DNA of 64,000 nt, from NCBI GenBank assembly GCA_014843695.1, contig CM026403.1, positions 48,711,382-48,775,381 on the forward strand. The letters are read 5' to 3'. Below are positions 15,501 to 27,987 of this stretch, piece after piece. The translations under genes and the position numbers were made by a program. The DNA comes from Archivesica marissinica (Eukaryota > Mollusca > Bivalvia > Venerida > Vesicomyidae). Below the pieces are notes generated by a model. It did not search any database. It saw only the letters and a program-made list of their open reading frames with translations, and was not told where the DNA came from. The stretch's first letter is position 1; every line of letters starts with the position of its first letter.

Positions 15501-18500
15501 TCATCCAGCTTGATGTCTATCCGTCCGGCTTTATGTATCTCATCCAGTTTGGTGTATATCAGTCCGGCTTTATGTATCATATCCAGCTTGGTGTATATCC
15601 GTCCGGCTATATGTATCTCATACCGCTTGGTGTATATCCGTCCGGCTTTATGTAACTCATCCAGCTTGGTGTCTATCCGTCAGGCTTTATATATCTCATT
15701 CGGCTGTATGTATCTCATCCAGCTTGATGTATATCCGCCCGGCTTTATGTATCTCATCCAGCTTGATGTATATCCGTCCGGAGTTATGTATCTCATCCAG
15801 CTTGGTGTATATCCGTCCGGCTTTATGTATCTCATCAGGCTTGGTGTATATCCATCCGGCTTTATGTATCTCATCCAACTTGGTGTATATCCGTCCGGCT
15901 TTATGTATCTCATCCAGCTTGGTGTATATCCGTTCGGCTTTATGTATCTCATCCAGCTTGGTGTATATCCGTCCGGCTTTATGTATCTCATAAAGCATGG
16001 TGTATATCCGTCCGGCTTTATGTATCTCATTCAGCTTGATGTATATCCGTCCGGCTTTATGTATCTCATCCGGCTTTATGTATTTTATCCGGATTTATGT
16101 ATCTCATCCAGCTTGATGTCTATCCGTCCGGCTTTATGTATCTCATCCGGCTTTATGTATCTCATCCGGCTTTATGTATCTCATCCAGCTTGATGTCTAT
16201 CCGTCCGGCTTTATGTATCTCATCCAGTTTGGTGTATATCCGTCCGGCTTTATGTATATCATCCAGCTTGGTGTATATCCGTCCGGCTTTATGTATCTCA
16301 TCCAGCTTGGTGTATATCCGTCCGGCTTTATGTATATCATCCAGCTTGATGTCTATCCGTCCGGATTTATGTATCTCATCCAGCTTGATGTCTATCCGTC
16401 CGGCTTTATGTATCTCATCCAGCTTGATGTCTACCCGTCCGGCTTTATGTATCTCAACCGGCTTTATGTATCTCATCCGGCTATATGTATCTCAAACAGC
16501 TTGATGTCTATCCGTCCAGCTTTATGTATCTCATCCAGCTTGATGTCTATCCGTCCGGCTTTATATATCTAATCCAGCTTGATGTCTATCCGTCGGCTTT
16601 ATGTATCTCATCCAACTTGATGTCTATCCGTCCGGCTTTATGTATCTCATCCGGCTTTATGTATCTCATCCAGCTTGATGTATATCCGTCCGGCTTTATG
16701 TATCTCATCCAGCTTGATGTCTATCCGTCCGGCTTTATGTATCTCATCCAGCTTGATGTATATCCGTCCGGCTTTATGTATCTCATCCAGCTTGTGTATA
16801 TCCATCCGGCTTTATGTATCTCATCCAGCTTGATGTCTATCCGTCCGGCTTTATGTATCTCATCCGGCTTTATGTATCTCATCCACTTGATGTCTATCCG
16901 TCCGGCTTTATGTATCTCATCCAGCTTGATGTCTATCCGTCCGGCTTTATGTATCTCATCCAGCTTGATGTATATCCGTCCGGCTATATGTATCTCATCC
17001 AGCTTGATGTCTATCCGTCCGGCTTTATGTATCTCATCCAGCTTGGTGTATATCCGTCCGGCTTTATGTATCTCATCCAGCTTGTGTATATCCATCCGGC
17101 TTTATGTATCTCATCCGGCTTGGTGTATATCCGCCCGGCTTTATGTATCTCATCCAGCTTGATGTCTATCCGTCCGGCTTTATGTATCTCATCCAGCTTG
17201 ATGTCTATCCGTCCGGCTTTATGTATCTCATCCAGCTTGATGTCTATCCGTCCGGCTTTATGTATCTCATCCAGCTTGATGTCTATCCGTCCGGCTTTAT
17301 GTATCTCATCTAGCTTGATGTATATCCGTCCGGCTTTATGTATCTCATCCAGCTTGGTGTATATCCGTCCGGAGTTATGTATCTCATCCAGCTTGGTGTA
17401 TATCCGTCCGGCTTTATGTATCTCATCCGGCTTGGTGTATATCCGTCCGGCTATATGTATCTCATCCAACTTGGTGTATATCCGTCCGGCTTTATGTATC
17501 TCATCCAGCTTGGTGTATATCCGTTCGGCTTTATGTATCTCATCCAGCTTGGTGTATATCCGTCCGGCTTTATGTATCTCATCCAGCTTGATGTTTATCC
17601 GTCCGGCTTTATGTATCTCATCCGGCTTTATGTATTTCATCCGGCTTTATGTATCTCATCCAGCTTGATGTATGTCAGTCCGGCTTTATGTATCTCATCC
17701 GGCTTTATGTATCTCATCCGGCTTTATGTATCTCATCCAGCTTGATGTCTGTCCGTCCGGCTTTATGTATCTCATCCAGTTTGGTGTATATCCGTCCGGC
17801 TTTATGTATATCATCCAGCTTGGTGTATATCCGTCCGGCTTTATTTATCTCATCCAGCTTGATGTATATCAGTCCGGCTTTATGTATCTCATACAGCTTG
17901 GTGTATATCCGTCCGGATTTATGTATCTCATCCAGCTTGATTTCTATCGGTCCGGCTTTATGTATCTCATTCGGCTGTATGTATCTCATCCAGCTTGATG
18001 TATATCCGCCCGGCTTTATGTATCTCATCCAGCTTGATGTCTATCCATCCAGCTTTATGTATCTCATCCAGCTTGGTGTCTATCCGTCCAGCTTTATGTA
18101 TCTCATCCAGCTTGGTGTCTATCCATCCAGCTTTATGTATCTCATCCAGCTTGGTGTCTATCCGTCCAGCTTTATGTATCTCATCCAGCTTGGTGTCTAT
18201 CCGTCCGGCTTTATGTATCTCATCCAGCTTGGTGTCTATCCGTCCGGCTTTATGTATCTCATTCGGCTGTATGTATCTCATCCAGCTTGATGTATATCCT
18301 TCCGGCTTTATGTATCTCATCCAGCTTGGTGTATATCCGTCCGGCTTTATGTATCTCATTCAGCTTGATGTCTATCCGGCTTTATGTATATCATCCAGCT
18401 TGATGTCTATCCGTCCGGCTATATGTATCTCATCCAGCTTGATGTCTATCCGTCCGGCTTTATGTATCTCATCCAGCTTGATGTCTACCCGTCCGTCTTT

Positions 18501-21500
18501 ATGTATCTCAACCGGCTTTATGTATCTCATCCGGCTGTATGTATCTCATACAGCTTGATGTCTATCCGTCCAGCTTTATGTATCTCATCCAGCTTGATGT
18601 CTATCCGTCCGGCTTTATGTATCTAATCCAGATTGATGTCTATCCGTCGGCTTTATGTATCTCATCCAACTTGATGTCTATCCGTCCGGCTTTATGTATC
18701 TCATCCGGCTTTATGTATCTCATCCAGCTTGATGTATATCCGTCCGGCTTTATGTATCTCATCCAGCTTGATGTCTATCCGTCCGGCTTTATGTATCTCA
18801 TCCAGCTTGATGTATATCCGTCCGGCTTTATGTATCTCATCCAGCTTGGTGTATATCCATCCGGCTTTATGTATCTCATCCAGCTTGATGTCTATCCGTC
18901 TGGCTTTATGTATCTCATCCGGCTATATGTATCTCATCCAGCTTGATGTATATCCGTCCGGCTTTATGTATCTCATCCAGCTTGATGTCTATCCGTCCGG
19001 CTTTATGTATCTCATCCAGCTTGATGTATATCCGTCCGGCTATATGTATCTCATCCAGCATGATGTCTATCCGTCCGGCTTTATGTATCTCATCCAGCTT
19101 GGTGTATATCCATCCGGCTTTATGTATCTCATCCGGCTTGGTGTATATCCGCCCGGCTTTATGTATCTCATCCAGCTTGATGTCTATCCGTCCGGCTTTA
19201 TGTATCTCATCCAGCTTGATGTCTATCCGTCCGGCTTTATGTATCTCATCCAGCTTGATGTCTATCCGTCCGGCTTTATGTATCTCATCCAGCTTGGTGT
19301 ATATCCGTCCGGCTTTATGTATCTCATCCAGCTTGGTGTATATCCGTCCGGCTTTATGTATCTCATTCAGCTTGATGTATATCCGTCCGGCTTTATGTAT
19401 CTCATCCAGCTTGATGTATATCCGTCCGGTTTTATGTATCTCATCCGGCTTGGTGTATATCCGTCCGGCTTTATGTATCTCATCCAGCTTGGTGTATATC
19501 CGTCCGGCTTTATGTATCTCATCCAGCTTGGTGTCTATCCGTCCGGCTTTATGTATCTCATACAGCTTCATGTATATCCGTCCGGCTGTATGTATCTCAT
19601 CCGGCTTTATGTATCTCATCCGGCTGTATGTATCTCATCCAGCTTGATGTCTATCCATCCGGCTTTATGTATCTCATCCGGCTTTATGGCTTTATGTATC
19701 TCATCCGGCTTTATGTATCTCATCCGGCTGTATGTATCTCATCCAGCTTGATGTCTATCCGTCCGGCTGTATGTATCTCATCCAGGTTGGTGTATATCCG
19801 TCCGGCTTTATGTATCTCATCCAGCTTGGTGTATATCCGTCCGGCTTTATGTATCTCATCCAGCTTGGTGTATATCCGTTCGGCTTTATTTATCTCATCC
19901 AGCTTGGTGTATATCCGTCCGGCTTTATGTATCTCATCCAGCTTGGTGTATATCCGTCCGGCTTTATGTATCTCATCCAGCTTGATGTTTATCCGTCCGG
20001 CTTTATGTATCTCATCCGGCTTTATGTATTTCATCCGGCTTTATGTATCTCATCCAGCTTGATGTCTGTCAGTCCGGCTTTATGTATCTCATCCGGCTTT
20101 ATGTATCTCATCCGGCTTTATGTATCTCATCCAGCTTGATGTCTGTCCGTCCGGCTTTATGTATCTCATCCAGTTTGGTGTATATCCGTCCGGCTTTATG
20201 TATATCATCCAGCTTGGTGTATATCCGTCCGGCTTTATGTATCTCATCCAGCTTGATGTATATCAGTCCGGCTTTATGTATCTCATACAGCTTGGTGTAT
20301 ATCCGTCCGGCTTTATGTATCTCATCCAGCTTGATTTCTATCCGTCCGGCTTTATGTATCTCATTCGGCTGTATGTATCTCATCCAGCTTGATGTATATC
20401 CGCCCGGCTTTATGTATCTCATCCAGCTTGATGTCTATCCATCCAGCTTTATGTATCTCATTCGGCTGTATGTATCTCATCCAGCTTGATGTATATCCTT
20501 CCGGCTTTATGTATCTCATCCAGCTTGGTGTATATCCGTCCGGCTTTATGTATCTCATCCAGCTTGATGTCTATCCGGCTTTATGTATATCATCCACCTT
20601 GATGTCTATCCGTCCGGCTTTATGTATCTCATCCAGCTTGATGTCTATCCGTCCGGCTTTATGTATCTCATCCAGCTTGATGTCTACCCGTCCGGCTTTA
20701 TGTATCTCAACCGGCTTTATGTATCTCATACAGCTTGATGTCTATCCGTCCAGCTTTATGTATCTCATCCAGCTTGATGTCTATCCGTCCGGCTTTATGT
20801 ATCTAATCCAGATTGATGTCTATCCGTCGGCTTTATGTATCTCATCCAACTTGATGTCTATCCGTCCGGCTTTATGTATCTCATCCGGCTTTATGTATCT
20901 CATCCAGCTTGATGTATATCCGTCCGGCTTTATGTATCTCATCCAGCTTGATGTCTATCCGTCCGGCTTTATGTATCTCATCCAGCTTGATGTATATCCG
21001 TCCGGCTTTATGTATCTCATCCAGCTTGATGTATATCCGTCCGGCTTTATGTATCTCATCCAGCTTGATGTCTATCCGTCCGGCTTTATGTATCTCATCC
21101 AGCTTGATGCTATCCGTCCGGCTTTATGTATCTCATCCAGCTTGATGTCTATCCGTCCGGCTTTATGTATCTCATCCAGCTTGGTGTATATCCGTCCGGC
21201 TTTATGTATCTCATCCAGCTTGATGTATATCCGTCCGGCTTTATGTATCTCATCCAGCTTGATGTATATCCGTCCGGCTTTATGTATCTCATCCAGCTTG
21301 ATGTTATCCGTCCGGCTTTATGTATCTCATCCAGTTGTGTTCGGCTTATGTATCTCTCAGCTTGATGTATATCCGTCCGGCTTTATGTATCTCATCCAGC
21401 TTGGTGTATATCCGTCCGGTTTTATGTATCTCATCCGGCTTGGTGTATATCCGTCCGGCTTTATGTATCTCATCCAGCTTGGTGTATATCCGTCCGGCTT

Positions 21501-24500
21501 TATGTATCTCATCCAGCTTGGTGTCTATCCGTCCGGCTTTATGTATCTCATACAGCTTCATGTATATCCGTCCGGCTGTATGTATCTCATCCGGCTTTAT
21601 GTATCTCATCCGGCTTTATGTATCTCATCCAGCTTGATGTCTATCCATCCGTCTTTATGTATCTCATCCGGCTTTATGGCTTTATGTATCTCATCCGGCT
21701 TTATGTATCTCATCCGGCTGTATGTATCTCATCCAGCTTGATGTCTATCCGTCCGGCTGTATGTATCTCATCCAGGTTGGTGTATATCCGTCCGGCTTTA
21801 TGTATCTCATCCAGCTTGGTGTATATCCGTCCGGCTTTATGTATTTCATCCAGCTTGATGTATATCCGTCCGGCTTTATGTATCTCATACAGCTTGGTGT
21901 ATATAGGTCCGGCTTTATGTATCTCATACGGCTGTATGTATCTCATCCAGCTTGATGTATATCCGTCCGGTTTTATGTATCTCATCCAGCTTGATGTCTA
22001 TCCATCCGGCTTTATGTATCTCATCCAGCTTGGTGTATATCCGTCCGGCTTTATGTATCTCATCCAGCTTGGTGTATATCCGTCCGGCTTTATGTATCTC
22101 ATTCGGCTGTATGTATCTCATACAGCTTGATGTATATCCGTCCGGCTTTATGTATCTCATCCAGCCTGGTGTATATCCGTCCGGCTTTATGTATCTCATC
22201 CAGCTTGATGTCTATCCGGCTTTATGTATCTCATCCAGCTTGATGTCAATCCGTCCGGCTTTATGTATCTCATCCAGCTTGATGTCTATCCGCCCGGCTT
22301 TATGTATCTCATCCAGCTTGATGTCTATCCGTCCGGCTTTATGTATCTCATCCAGCTTGATGTATATCCGTCCGGCTTTATGTATCTCATCCAGCTTGAT
22401 GTCTATCCGTCCGGCTTTATTTATCTCATCCAGCTTGGTGTCTATCCGTCCTGCTTTATGTATCTCATCCAGCTTGATGTCTATCCGTCCGGCTTTATGT
22501 ATCTCATTCGGCTGTATGTATCTCATCCAGCTTGATGTCGATCCGTCCGGCTTTATGTATCTCATCCAGCTTGGTGTATATCCGTCCGGTTTTATGTATC
22601 TCATTCGGCTGTATGTATCTCATCCAGCTTGATGTATATCCGTCCGGCTTTATGTATCTCATCCAGCTTGATGTCTATCCGGCTTTATGTATCTCATCCA
22701 GCTTGATTTCTATCCGTCCGGCTTTATGTATCTCATCCAGTTTGATGTCTATCCGTCCGGCTTTATGTATCTCATCCAGCTTGATGTCTATCCCTCCGGC
22801 TTTATGTATCTCATCCAGCTTGGTGTCTATCCGCCCGGCTTTATGTATCTCATCCAGCTTGATGTCTATCCGTCCGGCTTTATGTATCTCATCCAGCTTG
22901 ATGTATATCCGTCCTGCTTTATGTATCTCATCCAGCTTGATGTCTATCCGTCCGCCTTTATGTATCTCATTCGGCTGTATGTATCTCATCCAGGTTGATG
23001 TCTATCCTTCCGGCTTTATGTATCACATCCAGCTTGGTGTATATCAGTCCGGCTTTATGTATCTCATCCAGTTTGGTGTATATCCGTCCGGCTTTATGTA
23101 TCTCATCCAGCTTGGTGTATATCCGTCCGGCTTTATGTATCTCATCCAGCTTGATGTCTATCTGTCCGGCTTTATGTATCTCATCCAGCTTGGTGTCTAT
23201 CTGTCCGGCTTTATTTATCTCATCCAGCTTGGTGTATATCCGTCCGGCTTTATGTATCTCATCCAGCTTGATGTCTATCCATCCGGCTTTATGTATCTCA
23301 TCGGCTTTATGGCGTTATGTATCTCATCCGGCTGTATGTATCTCATCCGGCTTTATGTATCTCATCCAGCTTGATGTCTATCCGTCCGGCTTTATGTATC
23401 TCATCCGGCTTTATGTATCTCATCCGGCTTTATGTATCTCATCCAGCTTGATGTCTATCCGTCCGGCTTTATGTATCTCATCCAGCTTGATGTCTATCCG
23501 TCCGGCTTTATGTATTTCATCCAGCTTGGTGTATATCCGTCCGGCTTTATGTATCTCATCCAGCTTGGTGTATATCCGTCCGGCTTTATGTATCTCATTC
23601 AGCTTGATGTATATCCGTCCGGCTTTATGTATCTCATCCAGCTTGATGTCTATCCGTATCTCATCCAGCTTGGTGTCTATCCGTCCGGCTTTATGTATCT
23701 CATCTCCGGCTTTATGTATCTAATCCAGCTTGATGTATATCCGTCCGGCTTTATGTATCTCATCCAGTTTGATGTCTATCCGTCCGGCTTTATGTATCTC
23801 ATCCGGATGTATGTATCTCATCCAGCTTGATTTCTATCCGTCCGGCTTTATGTATCTCATCCAGCTTGGTGTATATCCGTCCGGCTTCATGTATCTCATC
23901 CAGCTTGGTGTATATCCATCCGGCTTTATGTATCTCATCAGGCGTGGTGTATATCCGTCCGGCTTTATGTATCTCATCCAGCTTGGTGTATATCCGTCCG
24001 GCTTTATATATCTCATCCAGCTTGATGTCTATCCGTCCGGCTTTATGTATCTCATCCAGCTTGATGTTTATCCGTCCGGCTTTATGTATCTCATCCAGCT
24101 TGGTGTCTATCCGTCCGGCTTTATTTATCTCATCCAGCTTGGTGTATATCCGTCCGGCGTTATGTATCTCATCCAGCTTGGTGTCTATCCGTCCGGCTTT
24201 ATGTATCTCATCCAGCTTGGTGTATATCCCTCCGGCTTTATGTATCTCATCCAGCTTGGTGTATATCCGTCCGGTTTTATGTATCTCATTCGGCTGTATG
24301 TATCTCATCCAGCTTGATATATATCCGTCCGGCTTTATGTATCTCATCCGGCTTTATGTATCTCATCCGGCTTTATGTATCTCATCCGGCTGTATGTATC
24401 TCATACAGCTTGATGTATATCCGTCCGGCTTTATGTATCTCATCCAGCTTGATGTCTATCCATCCGGCTTTATGTATCTCATCCAGCTTGGTGTATATCC

Positions 24501-24972
24501 GTCCGGCTTTATGTATCTCATCCAGCTTGGTGTCTATCCGTCCGGCTTTATGTATCTCATCCAGCTTGGTGTATATCCGTCCGGCTTTATGTATCTCATC
24601 CTGCCTGATGTCTATCCGTCCGGCTTTATGTATCTCATCCAGCTTGGTGTATATCTGTCCGGCTTTATGTATCTCATCCAGCTTGATGTCTATCCATCCG
24701 GCTTTATGTATCTCATCCAGCTTGATGTCTATCCGTCCGGCTTTATGTATCTCATTCGGCTAGGTGTATATCCGTCCGGCTTTAAGTATCTCATCCAGCT
24801 TGATGTCTATCGGTCCGGCTTTATGTATCTCATCCAGCTTGATGTATATCCGTCCGGCTTTATGTATCTCATTCGGCTTGGTGTATATCCTTCCGGCTTT
24901 ATGTATCTCATTCGGCTTGATGTCTATCCATCCGGCTTTATGTATCTCATCCGGCTGTATGTATCTCATCCG
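3549..24972. repeat. 39-bp satellite array, about 550 units, with higher-order structure
   Basis: The array is made of a 39-bp unit that reads as two related halves: a 19-bp half beginning TGTATCTCATCCAGCTTGA and a 20-bp half beginning TGTATATCCGTCCGGCTTTA. Allowing one gap, the halves match at about 15 of 19 positions, so the unit is an old dimer. Recurring variants are GATGT/GGTGT after CAGCTT, TATA/TCTA, and CATCC/CGTCC. In many places the 39-bp rhythm is broken by 19-bp hybrid monomers (first half TGTATCTCATCC, second half GGCTTTA), for example near 3890, 7860, 9430 and 13600. Since 39 is a multiple of three, most frames on both strands stay open for hundreds of codons with a 13-residue repeat. 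I see no coding evidence beyond that. The array ends where the repeat breaks into unique sequence at about 24972. Confidence 0.97.
13273..17320. repeat. Second copy of a 4-kb block of the 39-bp array (first copy 3549-7600)
   Basis: Rare variants occur in the same order in both places at an offset of 9,724 bp. Examples are the CTCAACCGGC variant at 3703 and 13427 and again at 6729 and 16453, and the GGCGATATG variant at about 3795 and 13519. The stretch 5640-6850 looks essentially identical to 15364-16574; the first change I noticed is near 6855/16579. Agreement fades past about 7600/17320. The second copy carries extra single-base losses (13690, 13729, 15184, 16796, 16885). Confidence 0.85.
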
Positions 24973-25394
24973 GTTGATAAATAGACTCCCGGACTTATTT
25001 GATGTCGGAAAATGATGACCCATTCGGTAAAGATATAACCCCCCTATAAGAAGTTTGACTCCCCAGTTTCACTCACGCTGGAAATGGACCCTTCTGACAT
25101 ATTTCATGTTTGAAAATGATCCCATAATACATGTTGCTCCCCGTTCTTTGTTCGATAATATTTCCCTTACTCCATTACAAACTGGTCATTATCTATCTAT
25201 AGATGAAATGTTGCAACTTATTGATTCGTCCGTCCGTCTGCCTGCCTGCATCCATACAATTGTACGTATACGTGGCTAGGAGAACAATGGTTTGACTGTC
25301 TAATGGTCTATGGTTAGTGTTTGCTTCAGATTTGAGCGTTTGAATTATCGCCCAGCTGTAGCCATTACGATTGTTACAACACACTTACATTCAA
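24973..25394. other. Unique sequence right of the satellite; two minus-strand copies of a GTCATTTTCCGACAT-like motif
   Basis: No gene is visible. Positions 24996-25021 and 25101-25123 read on the minus strand as variants of GGGTCATTTTCCGACAT followed by AAATA. The same motif occurs on the plus strand three times at 26427-26526. A short GTCC/TGCC-rich tract lies at about 25228-25252. Short reading frames here show no recognisable domain. Confidence 0.6.
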
Positions 25395-25460
25395 CTCTTC
25401 TCTCGCATACACTGCAGCGGATTCCGTCTGGAATGAGGTCTCGGGAGTGATTAATATAAT
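25395..25460 (+). mobile_element. SINE family B fragment (3' part)
   Basis: The sequence matches the 3' half of the family B SINE seen at 31987-32221: a CTCTTCTCTC block, then TGGAATGAGGTCTCGGGAGT, then the shared tail start TGATTAATATAA. The tRNA-like head and the extreme 3' end are missing. A family A SINE begins ten bases downstream on the opposite strand. Confidence 0.65.
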
Positions 25461-25470
25461 GGGGTTTTCA

Positions 25471-25716
25471 AAACTTTATTTATTTTACAACGATTGTGAA
25501 GCAAGTTCTAACAACTTATATTAATCACTCTCGTTGGCGCGAATGAAAGCGTAAATGTGATCATTCGTGTGGGAGGAAACCGGGGTACCCAGGGAAAACC
25601 CGCCTGTCCAATCTGGCGACCACCGTACCATCTCACATACTTCCCGGTTCGAGGATCGAACCTGGGTTGTATTGGTGAGAAGCGAGCGCGATAACCACTG
25701 CGCTAATCGGACAGCC
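25471..25716 (-). mobile_element. SINE family A, near full length
   Basis: Read on the minus strand this starts with a tRNA-like head (GGCTGTCCGATTAGCGCAGT) holding an A-box and, about 45 bases later, a B-box like GGTTCGATCC. A central body follows, then a tail containing GAGAGTGATTAATATAAGTT and CGCAATCGTTGTAAAATAAA. Related copies in this window are at 30295, 31736, 42017, 50541, 56389 and 63611. The element is probably mobilised by a LINE that recognises the tail. No clear target-site duplication was found here. Confidence 0.85.
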
Positions 25717-25814
25717 TAAATATGTAAAGTTGTTTAACATTGTTTCACGATCATGCTAAAATAAAGTTGTATAAACTGTAAATACTCACTCACTCCTTCC
25801 CACTAGATCACTCC

Positions 25815-26232
25815 TTCATCTTCACTCTGCTTGGGTCGATATCGTTTTCTATTTACTTCATCTTCACTCTGCATGGGTCGTTATCGTTTTCTATTTACTT
25901 CATCTTCACTCTGCATGGGTCGTTATCGTTTTCTATTTACTTCATCTTCACTCTGCATGGGTCGTTATCGTTTTCTATTTACTTCATCTTCACTCTGCAT
26001 GGGTCGTTATCGTTTTCTATTTACTTCATCTTCACTCTGCATGGGTCGTTATCGTTTTCTATTTACTTCATCTTCACTCTGCATGGGTCGTTATCGTTTT
26101 CTATTTACTTCATCTTCACTCTGCATGGGTCGTTATCGTTTTCTATTTACTTCATCTTCACTCTGCATGGGTCGTTATCGTTTTCTATTTACTTCATCTT
26201 CATTCTGCATGGGTCGTTATCGTTTTCTATTT
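25815..26232. repeat. 42-bp minisatellite, about 10 copies
   Basis: A 42-bp unit containing ATGGGTCGTTATCG, TTTTCTATTTACTTC and ATCTTCACTCTGC is repeated about ten times with almost no divergence. The first copy differs (TTGGGTCGATATCG) and the ninth has one change (CATTCTGC). Unit length is 14 codons, so one frame is open throughout; that frame is a repeat by-product. The high identity suggests recent expansion. Confidence 0.95.
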
Positions 26233-26426
26233 CTGGCATCTTGGCAGGATATCAAGGAACAGTGGGGTCATTATTCTATATGCATGACTACACACAAGAT
26301 GAAATGATAATACATGCTTTCAGAGGTCATTATTTTATAAGGCCACTTTCTCACAGCAGGTGTCACATTTTCACATGTATATTATATTGTGTCGTTGTTT
26401 TTACAGAAATATTTGTTCGAGGGCGG

Positions 26427-26526
26427 GGTTCATTTTCCGACATTAAATAATAAACAAGGGGTTCATTTTCCGACATTAAATACTAAACAATGGGGTCATT
26501 TTCCGGCGACATCAAATAATGACCGA
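26427..26526 (+). repeat. Three diverged direct copies of a 33-bp unit
   Basis: The unit GGGGTTCATTTTCCGACATT plus AAATAATAAACAA starts at about 26427, 26460 and 26490; the third copy is diverged (TTTTCCGGCGACATCAAATA). The core also occurs inverted at 24996-25021 and 25101-25123. It may be part of an unidentified dispersed repeat. Confidence 0.7.
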
Positions 26527-27002
26527 AATGGATAATTATGTCTTCGGTACACCGACTTCAGGATTATTAACGTTTAAGATACACTGAATAGATGAGGAAT
26601 TTTACAAACCACAGACGCATATGATAGTATGCCATGCGTGCGTACTGACATATCCATCGCATAAACACCTAGTTGTCATTATCAACTGATGTAGCCCCGG
26701 AAAGCTGAATTCGTCTCCAACTATAATAAGACCCACTCAATCAATTCCTCAATCAATTTCTCAATTAAGAAATGCTGCACCAGTACTTTCAGAATTTGTC
26801 TTGGAGAGCCGTAATACTTCTGTTATCGACATTTCATTGAATTATCGGTATTTAGTTCCATTAACGAACATAAACTCTAGTAGCTCTTATATATATTTGC
26901 AAATTTATGGCCGATCCCGAGACGTGATCAATGGCATTTAGTATGTCCCCGACTGAGAGACTTTGGAGAATAACAGCCGAGAGGATTACGGTGAAACAGG
27001 GG
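26527..27002. other. No recognisable feature
   Basis: This is AT-rich sequence between two minisatellites. I see no coding potential, tRNA-like promoter or clear repeat in it. A short run of ATATATA lies near 26888. Confidence 0.6.
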
Positions 27003-27808
27003 TGTGTTCCCCTTTGATATCATTGTAAATACTGAACATGTGCTGTTTCCCTTTGATATCATTGTAAATACTGAACATGTGCTGTTTCCCTTTGATATCA
27101 TTGTAAATACTGAACATGTGCTGTTTCCCTTTGATATCATTGTAAATACTGAACATGTGCTGTTTCCATTTGATATCATTGTAAATACTGAACATGTGCT
27201 GTTTCCATTTGATATCATTGTAAATACTGAACATGTGCTGTTTCCCTTTGATATCATTGTAAATACTGAACATGCGTTGTTTCCATTTGATATCATTGTA
27301 AATACTGAACATTTGCTGTTTCCATTTGATATCATTGTAAATACTGAACATGTGCTGTTTCCATTTGATATCATTGTAAATACTGAACATTTGCTGTTTC
27401 CATTTGATATCATTGTAAATACTGAACATGTGCTGTTTCCATTTGATATCATTGTAAATACTGAACATTTGCTGTTTCCATTTGATAGTATTGTAAATAC
27501 TGAACATGTGCTGTTTCCCTTTGATATCAATGTAAATACTGAACATTTGCTGTTTCCATTTGATAGTATTGTAAATACTGAACATGTGCTGTTTCCATTT
27601 GATAGTATTGTAAATACTGAACATGTGCTGTTTCCATTTGATATCATTGTAAATACTGAACATGTGCTGTTTCCGTTTGATATCATTGTAAATATTGAAC
27701 ATGTGCTGTTTCCCTTTGATATCAATGTAAATACTGAACATGTGCTGTTTCCATTTGATATCATTGTAAATACCCAACTAGTGTTGTTTCTCTTTGATAT
27801 CATTGTTT
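27003..27808. repeat. 39-bp minisatellite (unrelated to the large satellite), about 20.5 copies
   Basis: The unit contains GTGCTGTTTCCCTTTGATAT followed by CATTGTAAATACTGAACAT, 39 bp in all. Variants include CCCTTT/CCATTT, ATGTGC/ATTTGC and GATATCATT/GATAGTATT. Both strands have long open frames with a 13-residue period. This array has the same period as the 21-kb satellite but no sequence similarity to it. Confidence 0.95.
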
Positions 27809-27987
27809 CATTAATGTCTTGGTATGTACTACAGAGGATTGTATGAAATTGCACAAAAGTTCTATGCACATAAATCATGCACTTACTACTAAATCAAGGT
27901 CACACTTTGGTACGGATTGAAGATAAATTGAATTAAACGCCAGAACAGTGTTCTTCGCAGTGATGATACTGTTTGTTGTGTGAATAA
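27809..27987. other. Unique spacer with a diverged third copy of the 62-bp repeat
   Basis: At about 27870-27914 there is a weak match (AATCATGCACTT, then ATCAAGGTCACACTT) to the two direct repeats that follow. Otherwise nothing is recognised. Confidence 0.45.

Noticed and set aside
370..24984. Dozens of long open frames across the 13-bp and 39-bp satellites
   Set aside because: They overlap on both strands and all frames, have 13-residue periods, and follow directly from repeat periods lacking stop codons; some even run through the N gap.
25831..27846. Open frames over the 42-bp and 39-bp minisatellites
   Set aside because: Pure repeat translation on both strands; no other coding evidence.
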